64,000 bases of DNA from Glaciecola sp. (GTDB lineage: Bacteria > Pseudomonadota > Gammaproteobacteria > Enterobacterales > Alteromonadaceae), in the NCBI GenBank assembly GCA_029246415.1, contig JAQWNF010000023.1, positions 1 to 64,000 on the forward strand, read 5' to 3'. Shown in pieces: positions 19,698 through 27,959 of this stretch (its first letter is position 1; each line of letters opens with the position of its first letter). The notes below the pieces were generated by a model that saw only the letters and a list, made by a program, of their open reading frames with translations, was not told the DNA's origin and did not search any database. Made by a program: the position numbers and the translations under genes.

Positions 19698-19713
19698 TAG
19701 TACCATCGTACTA
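19698..19713. promoter_or_regulatory. Perfect palindrome in the divergent receptor/permease region
   Basis: TAGTAC (19698-19703), CATC, GTACTA (19708-19713) forms a perfect 6-4-6 inverted repeat midway between the receptor and permease starts. Size, symmetry and position fit an operator. NarL-type regulators bind inverted sites built on TAC...GTA, so the neighbouring LuxR-type regulator is one candidate. Confidence 0.5.
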
Positions 19714-19800
19714 TTTGAAAATCAATGATTTACAGCCATGCTTTAGCCAAACCAAAAACATCTGCAGTCACAGAATGTTAATAAAAATAGGACTATATCT

Positions 19801-21096
19801 ATGTTAAGTCTTCTGGGACTCATTGCAGGGTTAGCTCTGCTGATCTACCTAACGCTCAAGGGCATGAATTTATTTATAGCTGCCCCTTTGTGCGCATTGT
19901 TTGTTGCGGTTACCAATGGATTACCCATATTTTTGGGCGAAGGTAATTTTGTCACGACGTATATGTCAGGGTTTACCGGGTTTATTGCTGCTTGGTTTTT
20001 TATGTTCTTACTCGGCGCACTGTTTGGTAAGTTTATGGAAGACACGGGAGCAGCGGACTCCTTATCGAGTTGGATTATAACTAAGTTAGGTTACAAACAA
20101 GCCGTGTTCGCGGTTGTAGCAGCATGTGCAATCTTAACTTATGGCGGAGTCAGCGTATTTGTCGTTGCGTTTTCCGTATACCCCATGGCATTAAGCTTAT
20201 TCAAGGATGCTAATTTACCGCGTCGCTTTATCCCTGCGACTATGGCCTTTGGCTCGGTAACGTTCACTATGACATCAGCAGGCTCGCCGGAGATCCAAAA
20301 CTGGATCCCAATTAAATATTTAGGCACCTCTCCTTTTGCAGCTTGGGAAGTGAGCTTGGTTGTCGCTGTATTTATGGCGTTATTTGGTTATTGGTGGCTA
20401 AAACGCATGATTGGCAATGCCGTTACTCAAGGAGAAACCTTTGTCACACGCGATGATGATCCCTTAATTACCGAGCGTGAACTACCTCACCCTTTTACCG
20501 GCTTTATTCCGTTAACCGTGGTCTTGGTGTTATCTTTTCTATTACATGAAAAATTAGCACAACTGGCATTGATTATTGCTTTAGGTGGCGGCGTATTAAC
20601 CTTGATGGTCATGAATTTTCAATACTTTACTAACTTAGGTAGAGCCGTTAATCTCGGTACAACAGGCGCGTTGCTAGCTATAGGCAATACTGCTGCCGTA
20701 GTCGGCTTTGGTTCAATTGCTAAAACGACGGATGCCTTTGCCCAAACCGTTGAAGTCATGACTCAGCTACCTGGCCATGAACTCATTGGTGCTGCGATTG
20801 CGGTTAGTGTGATTGCAGGTTTAACCGGTTCTGCCTCAGGTGGTCAAGCGATTGCCCTGCCCCTAGTTGGACCGCATTATCTCGACCAAGGCGTTGATCC
20901 AGAGGAGCTGCATCGTATTGTATCGATTTCATCAGGCGCGCTAGACTCGTTACCGCACAACGGCTACGTGGTCACAACCATCCGCGCAATTTGTGGAGAA
21001 ACCCACCAAGCCGCATATGGGCCGATGGCAGCATTAACTGTAGTCGTCCCTTTAATTGGATTATGCATCGCCATCTCGCTATTCGTACTATTTTAA
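19801..21096 (+). CDS. GntP-family permease, probable 3-hydroxybutyrate transporter
   Basis: This 431-residue inner-membrane protein has about 12 hydrophobic segments. It carries the GntP/CitMHS-type features: MFLLGALFGKFMEDTGAA, the LTYGGVSVFVVAF helix, and GLTGSASGGQAIALPLVGP near the C-terminus. GntP relatives take up small hydroxy acids (gluconate, or D-3-hydroxybutyrate in the hydroxybutyrate permease group) with protons. AGGA lies 10 bases before the ATG. Two exported hydrolases and, after yaiI, a 3-hydroxybutyrate dehydrogenase follow, so 3-hydroxybutyrate is the most likely substrate by context. Confidence 0.82.
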   Translation: MLSLLGLIAGLALLIYLTLKGMNLFIAAPLCALFVAVTNGLPIFLGEGNFVTTYMSGFTGFIAAWFFMFLLGALFGKFMEDTGAADSLSSWIITKLGYKQAVFAVVAACAILTYGGVSVFVVAFSVYPMALSLFKDANLPRRFIPATMAFGSVTFTMTSAGSPEIQNWIPIKYLGTSPFAAWEVSLVVAVFMALFGYWWLKRMIGNAVTQGETFVTRDDDPLITERELPHPFTGFIPLTVVLVLSFLLHEKLAQLALIIALGGGVLTLMVMNFQYFTNLGRAVNLGTTGALLAIGNTAAVVGFGSIAKTTDAFAQTVEVMTQLPGHELIGAAIAVSVIAGLTGSASGGQAIALPLVGPHYLDQGVDPEELHRIVSISSGALDSLPHNGYVVTTIRAICGETHQAAYGPMAALTVVVPLIGLCIAISLFVLF

Positions 21097-21104
21097 GGAT
21101 CAGC

Positions 21105-22430
21105 ATGCGCACACATACCAGGCTCAACCCTACCTCAATTGCTCGCGGCAGTGTTGCTATCGTAATGGCTGCATTCATTGTGTTGATGCTGTCTTTATTA
21201 TCAAGTGTCATCGCTTATGCCAACAGTGCCAATAACACCAAGGACACCAATGATAAAACGAATATCACTGACACACCCACATTACTCACGACCAAGCAAC
21301 GTCATGTCATTGATAGTTTTACTACCTTTAACGGTCAAACACTTAAGCAAGTTAATATTGGCTGGGAAAGTTACGGTGAGCTTAATCATGACAAATCGAA
21401 TGTGATCTTAATTACGCATTACTTTACTGGCAATTCGCATGCTGCGGGTAAATATCACCCCGATGATGAGGCGTTCGGCTACTGGGACAGTATTATCGGA
21501 TCGGGCAAGGCCATCGATACGGATCGCTATTTTGTGATCAGTGTCGATACATTGGCTAATATCAGTGCGTATGATCCCAATGTCATCACTACCGGTCCCG
21601 CCTCTATTAACCCTGAGACAGGCAAGCCTTATGGACTGAGCTTTCCAGTCGTGACAATGCGTGATTTTGTCAATATTCAAAAATCCGTACTCGAAAGCTT
21701 GGGGATCACAAAATTACATGCTGTGGTGGGTGCATCAATGGGGTCAATGCAAGCGATTGAATGGGCAAGTGCCTACCCTGAATGGGTTAGCAATGTGATT
21801 TCCGTTATTGGCTCTGCTCAGTCTGATGCGTGGACGACGACAGCACTTGAACAATGGGCTATCCCGATTAAGCTCGATCCATTATGGCAACAAGGACAAT
21901 ATAGCAAAAATGCACCGCCGCTTGAGGGCTTAACCGCAGCGTTGATGTTTATTACCCAAATCGCGCTGCATCCAGAGTATTTCAATCAAGTAGGTCTGAG
22001 CATTAATCACCACGCATTAGAGACTGCCCCACTGCATGATATTTTAGCCGACCATAAGATCACACAATGGCTGTATCAGCGCGCCAAAAGCCGAGCCAGT
22101 AAGATGGATGCAAACCATCTATTGTATTTGGTTCGGGCATGTCAGTTATTTTTGACCGGACAAGGCACATCACTTGAAGAGGGCTTAGCCAAAATCAACG
22201 CTAACGTCCTGTTCATCCCTGCTGATGATGACTTGTTATTAATGCCGTATCATGCGCGCGACGCGAATACACAATTGCGAAGCAATGCAGCAACCAAAAC
22301 CGACCCACCTCACATTGCTTATGCTTCACTTCAAGGGCCATATGGTCATCTAAACGGCGTGTTAGGCATTGCACAACACAGCGACACCATCTCACATTTT
22401 TTACGCCTAAAGGACTCGGTTGAGGATTAA
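21105..22430 (+). CDS. Exported alpha/beta hydrolase related to homoserine O-acetyltransferase (MetX)
   Basis: The 441-residue protein starts at the ATG at 21105, with AAGGA just before it. A hydrophobic signal segment (about residues 16-38) is followed by an Asn/Thr/Lys-rich linker, then a MetX-type alpha/beta hydrolase fold. Ser211 sits in GASMGSMQ, the acid lies in PADDDLLLMP and the His in GPYGHLNG. INPETGKPYGLSFPVVT is the MetX family signature. True MetX is cytoplasmic, so an exported copy next to a PHB depolymerase is more likely a hydrolase, perhaps of hydroxybutyrate oligomers. That role is inference. It is coupled to the flanking genes by gaps of a few bases. Confidence 0.8.
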   Translation: MRTHTRLNPTSIARGSVAIVMAAFIVLMLSLLSSVIAYANSANNTKDTNDKTNITDTPTLLTTKQRHVIDSFTTFNGQTLKQVNIGWESYGELNHDKSNVILITHYFTGNSHAAGKYHPDDEAFGYWDSIIGSGKAIDTDRYFVISVDTLANISAYDPNVITTGPASINPETGKPYGLSFPVVTMRDFVNIQKSVLESLGITKLHAVVGASMGSMQAIEWASAYPEWVSNVISVIGSAQSDAWTTTALEQWAIPIKLDPLWQQGQYSKNAPPLEGLTAALMFITQIALHPEYFNQVGLSINHHALETAPLHDILADHKITQWLYQRAKSRASKMDANHLLYLVRACQLFLTGQGTSLEEGLAKINANVLFIPADDDLLLMPYHARDANTQLRSNAATKTDPPHIAYASLQGPYGHLNGVLGIAQHSDTISHFLRLKDSVED

Positions 22431-22434
22431 GTTT

Positions 22435-23484
22435 ATGATGATTAAGTTTATGAAAAATAGGCTCAGTAAGGGATTATTCGCGTTGGGCTCCGTTCCATTT
22501 ACCATGCTATATCTCAATAGCAGTATGGTTAATGCCCAGAGCACGGCAACAGGGCTGAATTATGATCCGAATAATGTGACCGTATCAGGACTATCCTCCG
22601 GAGGATATATGGCGACGCAAATGCATATTGCTCACTCCGACAGTATCAACGGAGCGGCAATTTTAGCAGCGGGACCTTATTATTGCGCCCAAGGTAACAT
22701 TGGCACCGCACTTGCTCGTTGTGTGACCAAAACCGACAGTCCCATTGATTTAGCCTTATTAAACGAGAAACTGGATTATTATGAAAAACAAGGCTGGATT
22801 GATGCCTTAACTAATCTAAAAGACGACAACGTATGGCTATTACATGGCCAACAAGATGAAACTGTCAACCGATTGGCTGCGGATGCATTGTATACTCAGT
22901 ATAGCGGTATGGTTCCAGCGCAAAATATTCAATACATACAAGACCAACCATTCGGTCATCAATTTCCTACGGATATCAAAGGAACAGAGTGTGGACTCTC
23001 ACAAACGCCTTTTATCGGCCAATGTAATTATGATGCTGCGGGTAAACTTCTCACTCATTTAATCGGCCCACTGCGTCCTAAAATCAAACAAACCAGTGGT
23101 AAAATCGTTAAATTTGACCAACGAGAATACGGAGGCGATGATGCTAAGAGCTTAGCTGATGACGGTTATATTTATATACCGCAACAGTGTGCAAGCGGTG
23201 ATGCATGTCAGTTGCACATCAGTTTTCACGGCTGTAAACAAAATGAAGATGCTATAGGCATGGCTTATATTCAAGATACAGGCCTCAATGAATGGGCCGA
23301 TACTAACCGACTTATCATCCTTTATCCGCAAACGAAGAGCTCTATCTTTGCTCCCCTTAACCCGCAAGGTTGTTGGGATTGGTGGGGCTACACCGACCGC
23401 TATTATGCCACCCAAAAAGGGCCTCAAATCAAGGCTATTCATACAATGATTAATACATTTGTGCATAAGTTTCCAAAAAAATAA
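22435..23484 (+). CDS. Secreted poly(3-hydroxybutyrate) depolymerase family esterase
   Basis: From the ATG at 22435 (GAGG nine bases upstream) the protein has about 349 residues. A signal peptide (to about VNAQS) is followed by the lipase box GLSSGG with nucleophile Ser near 54, Asp in QQDETVN and His in PFGHQFP. The oxyanion block ISFHGCKQN lies C-terminal to these. Lipase box before oxyanion block is the order of type II (circularly permuted) PHB depolymerases. There is no linker or substrate-binding domain, which fits attack on amorphous polymer or soluble oligomers, as in the Rhodospirillum rubrum enzyme, rather than crystalline PHB. It probably releases 3-hydroxybutyrate units. Confidence 0.87.
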   Translation: MMIKFMKNRLSKGLFALGSVPFTMLYLNSSMVNAQSTATGLNYDPNNVTVSGLSSGGYMATQMHIAHSDSINGAAILAAGPYYCAQGNIGTALARCVTKTDSPIDLALLNEKLDYYEKQGWIDALTNLKDDNVWLLHGQQDETVNRLAADALYTQYSGMVPAQNIQYIQDQPFGHQFPTDIKGTECGLSQTPFIGQCNYDAAGKLLTHLIGPLRPKIKQTSGKIVKFDQREYGGDDAKSLADDGYIYIPQQCASGDACQLHISFHGCKQNEDAIGMAYIQDTGLNEWADTNRLIILYPQTKSSIFAPLNPQGCWDWWGYTDRYYATQKGPQIKAIHTMINTFVHKFPKK

Positions 23485-23560
23485 ATATCATTCTAGGGAG
23501 TGATTTGGCATCATCTCATTACTGATAAAACGTACTAAGCGATAAAGAGAAACAATCAAT

Positions 23561-24010
23561 ATGCATATTTATGTGGATGCCGATGCCTGTCCTAATCTGA
23601 TTAAAGAAATACTATTTAGGGCAGCACAACGCACCAAAACACATTTAACCTTGGTGGCAAACCAATCTATAAAAAAGCCTGCATCAGCGTTTATTCACAT
23701 GTTACAGGTACCACAAGGATTTGATGTGGCCGATGATGAGATTGTGCAGCGCGTGACAGCGGATGATTTAGTGATTACAGCGGATATCCCGTTAGCTGCA
23801 GAAGTCATTGAAAAGTCCGCCATAGCGTTAAATCCTCGCGGAGAGTTATACACCACGCATAATATTAGAAGCATACTCAATATGCGTGATTTTATGGATA
23901 CCATGCGCTCTAGCGGCGTGCAAACCGGAGGGCCTCCTCCCATTTCACAAACTCAACGACAACAATTTGCAAATGCACTGGACAGAATATTAGCAAAAGC
24001 AAATCAATAA
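23561..24010 (+). CDS. yaiI: YaiI/YqxD family protein (UPF0178)
   Basis: This 149-residue protein begins [18 protein letters not shown] and contains [18 protein letters not shown] and NPRGELYT, the markers of the YaiI/YqxD family (a PIN-like fold with conserved Asp residues). Its function is not established. It lies between the depolymerase and the dehydrogenase genes, 17 bases before the latter, so it may be co-transcribed. No special link to hydroxybutyrate metabolism is known. Confidence 0.93.
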   Translation: MHIYVDADACPNLIKEILFRAAQRTKTHLTLVANQSIKKPASAFIHMLQVPQGFDVADDEIVQRVTADDLVITADIPLAAEVIEKSAIALNPRGELYTTHNIRSILNMRDFMDTMRSSGVQTGGPPPISQTQRQQFANALDRILAKANQ

Positions 24011-24027
24011 ATGTTAAGGAAATACAC

Positions 24028-24792
24028 ATGGCAAATACAGTTTTTATTACCGGTGGCGCAAGCGGTATCGGTTTTGGGATAGCAGAATTTTTAGGTCAAC
24101 AAGGTCATAGGATCCTCATTGCAGATATTAATGAACAAGCCGCGATTGCAGCATGTACAACATTATCAGCCCAAAACATTAGCTGCCGCCCAGTGGTACT
24201 GGATGTTACCGATGCAACGGCTATTGCCCAATTAACTGACACTTTGCACGATGAACATGTTGATATTTTAATTAATAATGCCGGTATCCAACATGTGGCG
24301 AAAATCGAAGACTTCCCGCCTGAAAAATGGCAACTGTTGATCAATATTATGCTCGTTGCCCCAGCTATGCTTACTCAGGCTTTTTTGCCGGGGATGCGCG
24401 AACGTAATTTTGGCCGTATTATCAACGTAGGATCAATCCATTCAGTTATCGCATCGCCGTATAAATCGGCCTATGTTGCCGCCAAACACGGTTTGCTCGG
24501 TTTTGCCAAAACAATCGCATTAGAAACGGGTGAGCATGACATCACCATTAATACACTCTGCCCTGCTTATGTAAAAACCCCATTAGTCGAAGCGCAAATA
24601 GCCAAACAAGCGATTGAAAACGGGATTTCAGAAGAAGACGTAGTAAACAAAATCATGCTTGAACCTATGCCGAAAAAATCCTTCATTGAGATCAGTGAAC
24701 TGGCGCAAACAGCCAACTTTTTGATTTCAGCAGGTGCTAAAAACATTACGGGTCAAACGCTGATTCTGGATGGCGGCTGGACTGCACGATAA
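24028..24792 (+). CDS. bdhA: 3-hydroxybutyrate dehydrogenase (SDR family)
   Basis: It oxidises D-3-hydroxybutyrate to acetoacetate with NAD+. The 254-residue SDR has TGGASGIG (8-15), NNAG (83-86) and catalytic Ser136, Tyr149 and Lys153. Substrate-carboxylate residues typical of this enzyme are present: Gln88 (GIQHV), His138 (GSIHS), Lys146 and Gln190. The Trp expected in the PGW-V-TPLV block is Tyr181 here. AAGGAAATACAC precedes the ATG. It closes the depolymerase-permease-dehydrogenase set. Acetoacetate would then need a CoA transferase or ligase encoded elsewhere. Confidence 0.92.
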   Translation: MANTVFITGGASGIGFGIAEFLGQQGHRILIADINEQAAIAACTTLSAQNISCRPVVLDVTDATAIAQLTDTLHDEHVDILINNAGIQHVAKIEDFPPEKWQLLINIMLVAPAMLTQAFLPGMRERNFGRIINVGSIHSVIASPYKSAYVAAKHGLLGFAKTIALETGEHDITINTLCPAYVKTPLVEAQIAKQAIENGISEEDVVNKIMLEPMPKKSFIEISELAQTANFLISAGAKNITGQTLILDGGWTAR

Positions 24793-24872
24793 AGACGCTA
24801 ACTAATTGGTTAGTTGGCAAAAAATGCGGTTAATGGTACATTCCACTGCATACTGCTCAAAGGAAGTAACAG

Positions 24873-25748
24873 ATGAAATACGCCACCGTTGGATTAATTG
24901 GAAAGCCGCAAGATGAAGGCACGCATGTTAGTTTAACGGCTCTCACTCATTATTTGCATGAAAAAGGCTGTAAGGTACTCATTGAGTCACGCCTACACGC
25001 AGAAATGGATGATGAAAGGCTCACTAGCGCAGAACTTGTCACGATAGGACAAGAAGCCGATTTGGCCATCGTCGTGGGTGGTGATGGTAATATGTTAGGC
25101 GCGGCACGCGTATTAGCGCGCTTTCCTATCCATGTTGTTGGGGTTAACCGCGGTAATTTGGGTTTTTTGACTGATATTGATCCTGAAGCATTCACCGAAG
25201 ATCTTGATGCTATTTTTAATGGAAAAGGCATCATCGAGCAGCGCTTTTTATTAGAAGTGGATGTCTTTCGCCACGAATCACTAAAATCAACCAATGTCGC
25301 CGTCAATGAAGTCGTGTTGCACCATGGCAAAGTGGCGCACATGATGGAGTTTGAAGTCGATGTAAATGGTCGATTCATGTTTTCACAACGCTCCGATGGG
25401 TTAATTGTAGCAACACCAACAGGTTCGACAGCTTATTCATTATCAGGCGGCGGCCCTATCTTAATGCCATCGTTAAACGCGTTGACGTTAGTGCCGATGT
25501 TTCCACATACATTAACTTCACGCCCAATCGTGGTTGATGCGGATAGCAAAATCAACTTAAGGGTGTCCAAGGTAAACTCGGATAACCTCCAAGTCTCTTG
25601 TGATAGCCATATCATGTTGAGCATTTTACCAGGGGATGAAGTGGTCATCCGCAAATCTCCGAACCAGCTTAATCTCGTACACCCACCTAGTTACGACTAC
25701 TTCAACGTCCTGAGTACTAAACTCAACTGGGGCAGTAAACTTTATTAA
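24873..25748 (+). CDS. nadK: NAD kinase
   Basis: NadK phosphorylates NAD to NADP in the cytoplasm. The 291-residue protein has GGDGN (69-73), followed by NMLGAARVLA, the NEVVLHHG motif near 145, and TPTGSTAYSLSGGGPI. AAAGGAAG lies before the ATG. It precedes recN on the same strand, as usual. In many gammaproteobacteria it is directly divergent from grpE, but here the kinase/regulator and hydroxybutyrate genes lie between. Confidence 0.98.
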   Translation: MKYATVGLIGKPQDEGTHVSLTALTHYLHEKGCKVLIESRLHAEMDDERLTSAELVTIGQEADLAIVVGGDGNMLGAARVLARFPIHVVGVNRGNLGFLTDIDPEAFTEDLDAIFNGKGIIEQRFLLEVDVFRHESLKSTNVAVNEVVLHHGKVAHMMEFEVDVNGRFMFSQRSDGLIVATPTGSTAYSLSGGGPILMPSLNALTLVPMFPHTLTSRPIVVDADSKINLRVSKVNSDNLQVSCDSHIMLSILPGDEVVIRKSPNQLNLVHPPSYDYFNVLSTKLNWGSKLY

Positions 25749-25772
25749 AACTGATCTTGCATGAATTCACAA

Positions 25773-25792
25773 TACTGTATATATTTACACGT
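25773..25792. promoter_or_regulatory. LexA-like SOS box upstream of recN
   Basis: The sequence TACTGTATATATTTACAC matches the gammaproteobacterial SOS box (CTGT, eight A/T-rich bases, ACAG) except for CAC in place of the last CAG. It lies about 30-50 bases before recN, a classical SOS gene. Confidence 0.65.
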
Positions 25793-25821
25793 AATGTATA
25801 TTTAACCAGTGATTTGTGATT

Positions 25822-27501
25822 ATGATATTGGCTCTCTCTATTGAAAATTTTGCAGTAGTAAAATCGGTTCATGTTGATTTTCGGCAGGGACTCTCTGTTG
25901 TCACAGGTGAAACCGGCGCAGGTAAATCAATTGCCATAGACGGTTTAAGTTTATGTTTGGGTGCACGGGCAGATGCCAATGCTGTGCGTAAAAACTGTGA
26001 TAAAGCCTCGGTCATTGCAGAGTTTGATATCGCAGCATTACCTCATGTACAGCAATGGTTAAACGAACTAGAATTACATCAAGAAGAATCCCCTAACGAA
26101 TGTGTTATTCGACGAGTGATCTCAGCTGAGGGCCGCTCAAAGGCATTTATCAACGGTAAAACCGTTACTCTTGCCCAACTTAAGACATTAGGGCATTGGT
26201 TAGTCAGCATTCATGGGCAACACGCCCATCATCAATTATTAAAACCAGAAGCGCAATTGTCATTACTGGATCAATTTGCTCACCACCCTGAATTATTACA
26301 AGCGGTTAAAACGAGTTTTCAAACCTACAAAAAGACCAAACAACATTACGATGGCTTACTTGCATCACAGCAACAACGTCAAGATCGTTGTCAGTTACTG
26401 AGTTATCAAGTAGAAGAGCTAGATGTATTTGGCCTGCAAGAAAATGAGTTTGAACAATTAGAAATTGAATTTAAACGCTTATCGAACTCACAGACATTAT
26501 TAGAAGAAGCGCAATTAAGTTTTTATCGATTATACGACAATGACGAAAGTAATGCCCTTTCATTAGTGCAAAAATGTGTTAGCGAACTAGAACACCTGCA
26601 AACCCATGATGCGACATTGCAACCTATCGTTGATATTTTAAAAGACAGTGCAATTAATATCGAAGAAGCAGCAAATGAATTACGCAATTATTGTGATGAG
26701 TTAGATATTGATCCGTTACGCATGCAACAAGCGGAACAGCGATATCAGCAAGTCATGGAATTTGCGCGTAAACATAATGTCATGCCTGAGGAGCTGTTTG
26801 CTACCCATCAAGAGTTAACGCTAGAGTATGCGGAGTTACAAGAAGACTCAGGATCACTTGAGGCGTTAGCCACTGAGGTTGATGCATGCTACCAAACGTA
26901 TATGCAGTCAACAGAAGCACTAAGTACATCAAGACGTAAGGCCGGTAAAGAGCTAGCTGCTAAAATCGTTGCATCGGTTGCACAAATGAACATGCAATAC
27001 ACTCAGTTAGAGTTTGCCGTTAATTACGATGCCCAAGCTCCTATTAATGAGCTTGGCTTAGATGCTATCCAAATTCTAGTGACAACCAACCCAGGTCAAC
27101 CGATGGATGTCATTGAGCAGGTTGTATCAGGGGGTGAGCTATCACGTATTGGTTTAGCTATCCAAGTTATCACTTCTCACCTGAATCATGTCCCTACCCT
27201 TATTTTTGATGAAGTCGATACGGGTATCAGTGGTCCAACAGCCTCTATCGTTGGCAGCCTGTTACGCAAATTAGGTGAAACGACTCAAGTCATGTGTGTA
27301 ACGCATTTACCGCAAGTTGCCGCACAAGGACATCAACAGCTGTTTGTTAATAAACTAACCGATGGCTCGACGACAGAGACGACCATGCGCGCACTGGATG
27401 GTGAACAACGCGTCAGAGAGCTTGCTAGGTTGTTAGCTGGTGATAGTTTGACCGATACTGCCATCGCAAACGCACAAGAGTTATTAAAAAAAGTCAGTTA
27501 A
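25822..27501 (+). CDS. recN: DNA repair protein RecN
   Basis: RecN is an SMC-like ATPase that acts at DNA double-strand breaks. The protein of about 559 residues has Walker A GETGAGKS (29-36), a long central coiled coil (about 150-350), and the C-terminal VVSGGELSRIGLAI signature followed by Walker B TLIFDEVDTGISG. The ATG at 25822 gives MILALSIENF, matching the family N-terminus; a GTG six bases upstream is less likely. A LexA-like box precedes it, in keeping with SOS induction. Confidence 0.97.
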   Translation: MILALSIENFAVVKSVHVDFRQGLSVVTGETGAGKSIAIDGLSLCLGARADANAVRKNCDKASVIAEFDIAALPHVQQWLNELELHQEESPNECVIRRVISAEGRSKAFINGKTVTLAQLKTLGHWLVSIHGQHAHHQLLKPEAQLSLLDQFAHHPELLQAVKTSFQTYKKTKQHYDGLLASQQQRQDRCQLLSYQVEELDVFGLQENEFEQLEIEFKRLSNSQTLLEEAQLSFYRLYDNDESNALSLVQKCVSELEHLQTHDATLQPIVDILKDSAINIEEAANELRNYCDELDIDPLRMQQAEQRYQQVMEFARKHNVMPEELFATHQELTLEYAELQEDSGSLEALATEVDACYQTYMQSTEALSTSRRKAGKELAAKIVASVAQMNMQYTQLEFAVNYDAQAPINELGLDAIQILVTTNPGQPMDVIEQVVSGGELSRIGLAIQVITSHLNHVPTLIFDEVDTGISGPTASIVGSLLRKLGETTQVMCVTHLPQVAAQGHQQLFVNKLTDGSTTETTMRALDGEQRVRELARLLAGDSLTDTAIANAQELLKKVS

Positions 27502-27605
27502 GCCTATTTTGTGTAAATAAACACTAATTGAACCAATAAACGGTTGAATGGTCATAAGCACTAATATAGCATTCAACTGTCAAAAAAATACTAACTAGGC
27601 TTTTA

Positions 27606-27959
27606 ATGAAACTGACTCCTTTAATATTGTGTCTTGTCGCAACGATTACGTTATCTGGTTGTTCAAATTGGATTTTTAGAATTGATATCCCTCAAGGTAA
27701 TTACCTTGATGATCGTGATGTCAAAAAATTACGCATTGAAATGACCAAAGAACAAGTACAGTTTGTTTTGGGTCAGCCTGTGATTAAAGATAGCTTTGAT
27801 CCTGATACTTGGTATTACGTGTACGAAATTAAACGTGGTATGGAAGGTCGTGGTAAAGACTTACGCAAAGAATTGATTATTACATTCAGTGATAACAAGC
27901 TCACCAAAGTAGACGGTGACTTTGAACTTGATCCAGAGTTTAATACTCCGTTGAGCTAG
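27606..27959 (+). CDS. bamE: Outer-membrane assembly lipoprotein BamE (SmpA/OmlA)
   Basis: This 117-residue lipoprotein has the lipobox LSGC (Cys19). The SmpA/OmlA fold follows: IPQGNYLDDRDVKKL, MTKEQVQFVLGQPV and DTWYYVYEIKRG. It is a non-essential part of the BAM complex, which inserts barrel proteins into the outer membrane. It follows recN after about 100 bases, as in E. coli. That gap holds an inverted repeat (GTTGAATG at 27543 / CATTCAAC at 27570) and a weak sigma-E-like GAAC motif. Confidence 0.97.
   Translation: MKLTPLILCLVATITLSGCSNWIFRIDIPQGNYLDDRDVKKLRIEMTKEQVQFVLGQPVIKDSFDPDTWYYVYEIKRGMEGRGKDLRKELIITFSDNKLTKVDGDFELDPEFNTPLS

Noticed and set aside
20991-21104. Upstream extension of the MetX-like gene into the permease gene
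   Set aside because: The frame overlaps 106 bases of permease coding sequence without a ribosome binding site; the ATG at 21105 has AAGGA and begins a signal segment.
24950-25378. A 142-codon frame antisense to nadK
   Set aside because: It overlaps the catalytic core of nadK and is Ser/Thr-rich in the way typical of antisense frames.
27531-27577. Sigma-E-like promoter before bamE and the GTTGAATG/CATTCAAC repeat
   Set aside because: The -35 is only GAACCA and the -10 matches poorly; the repeat has no T run. It was not listed as a separate feature.
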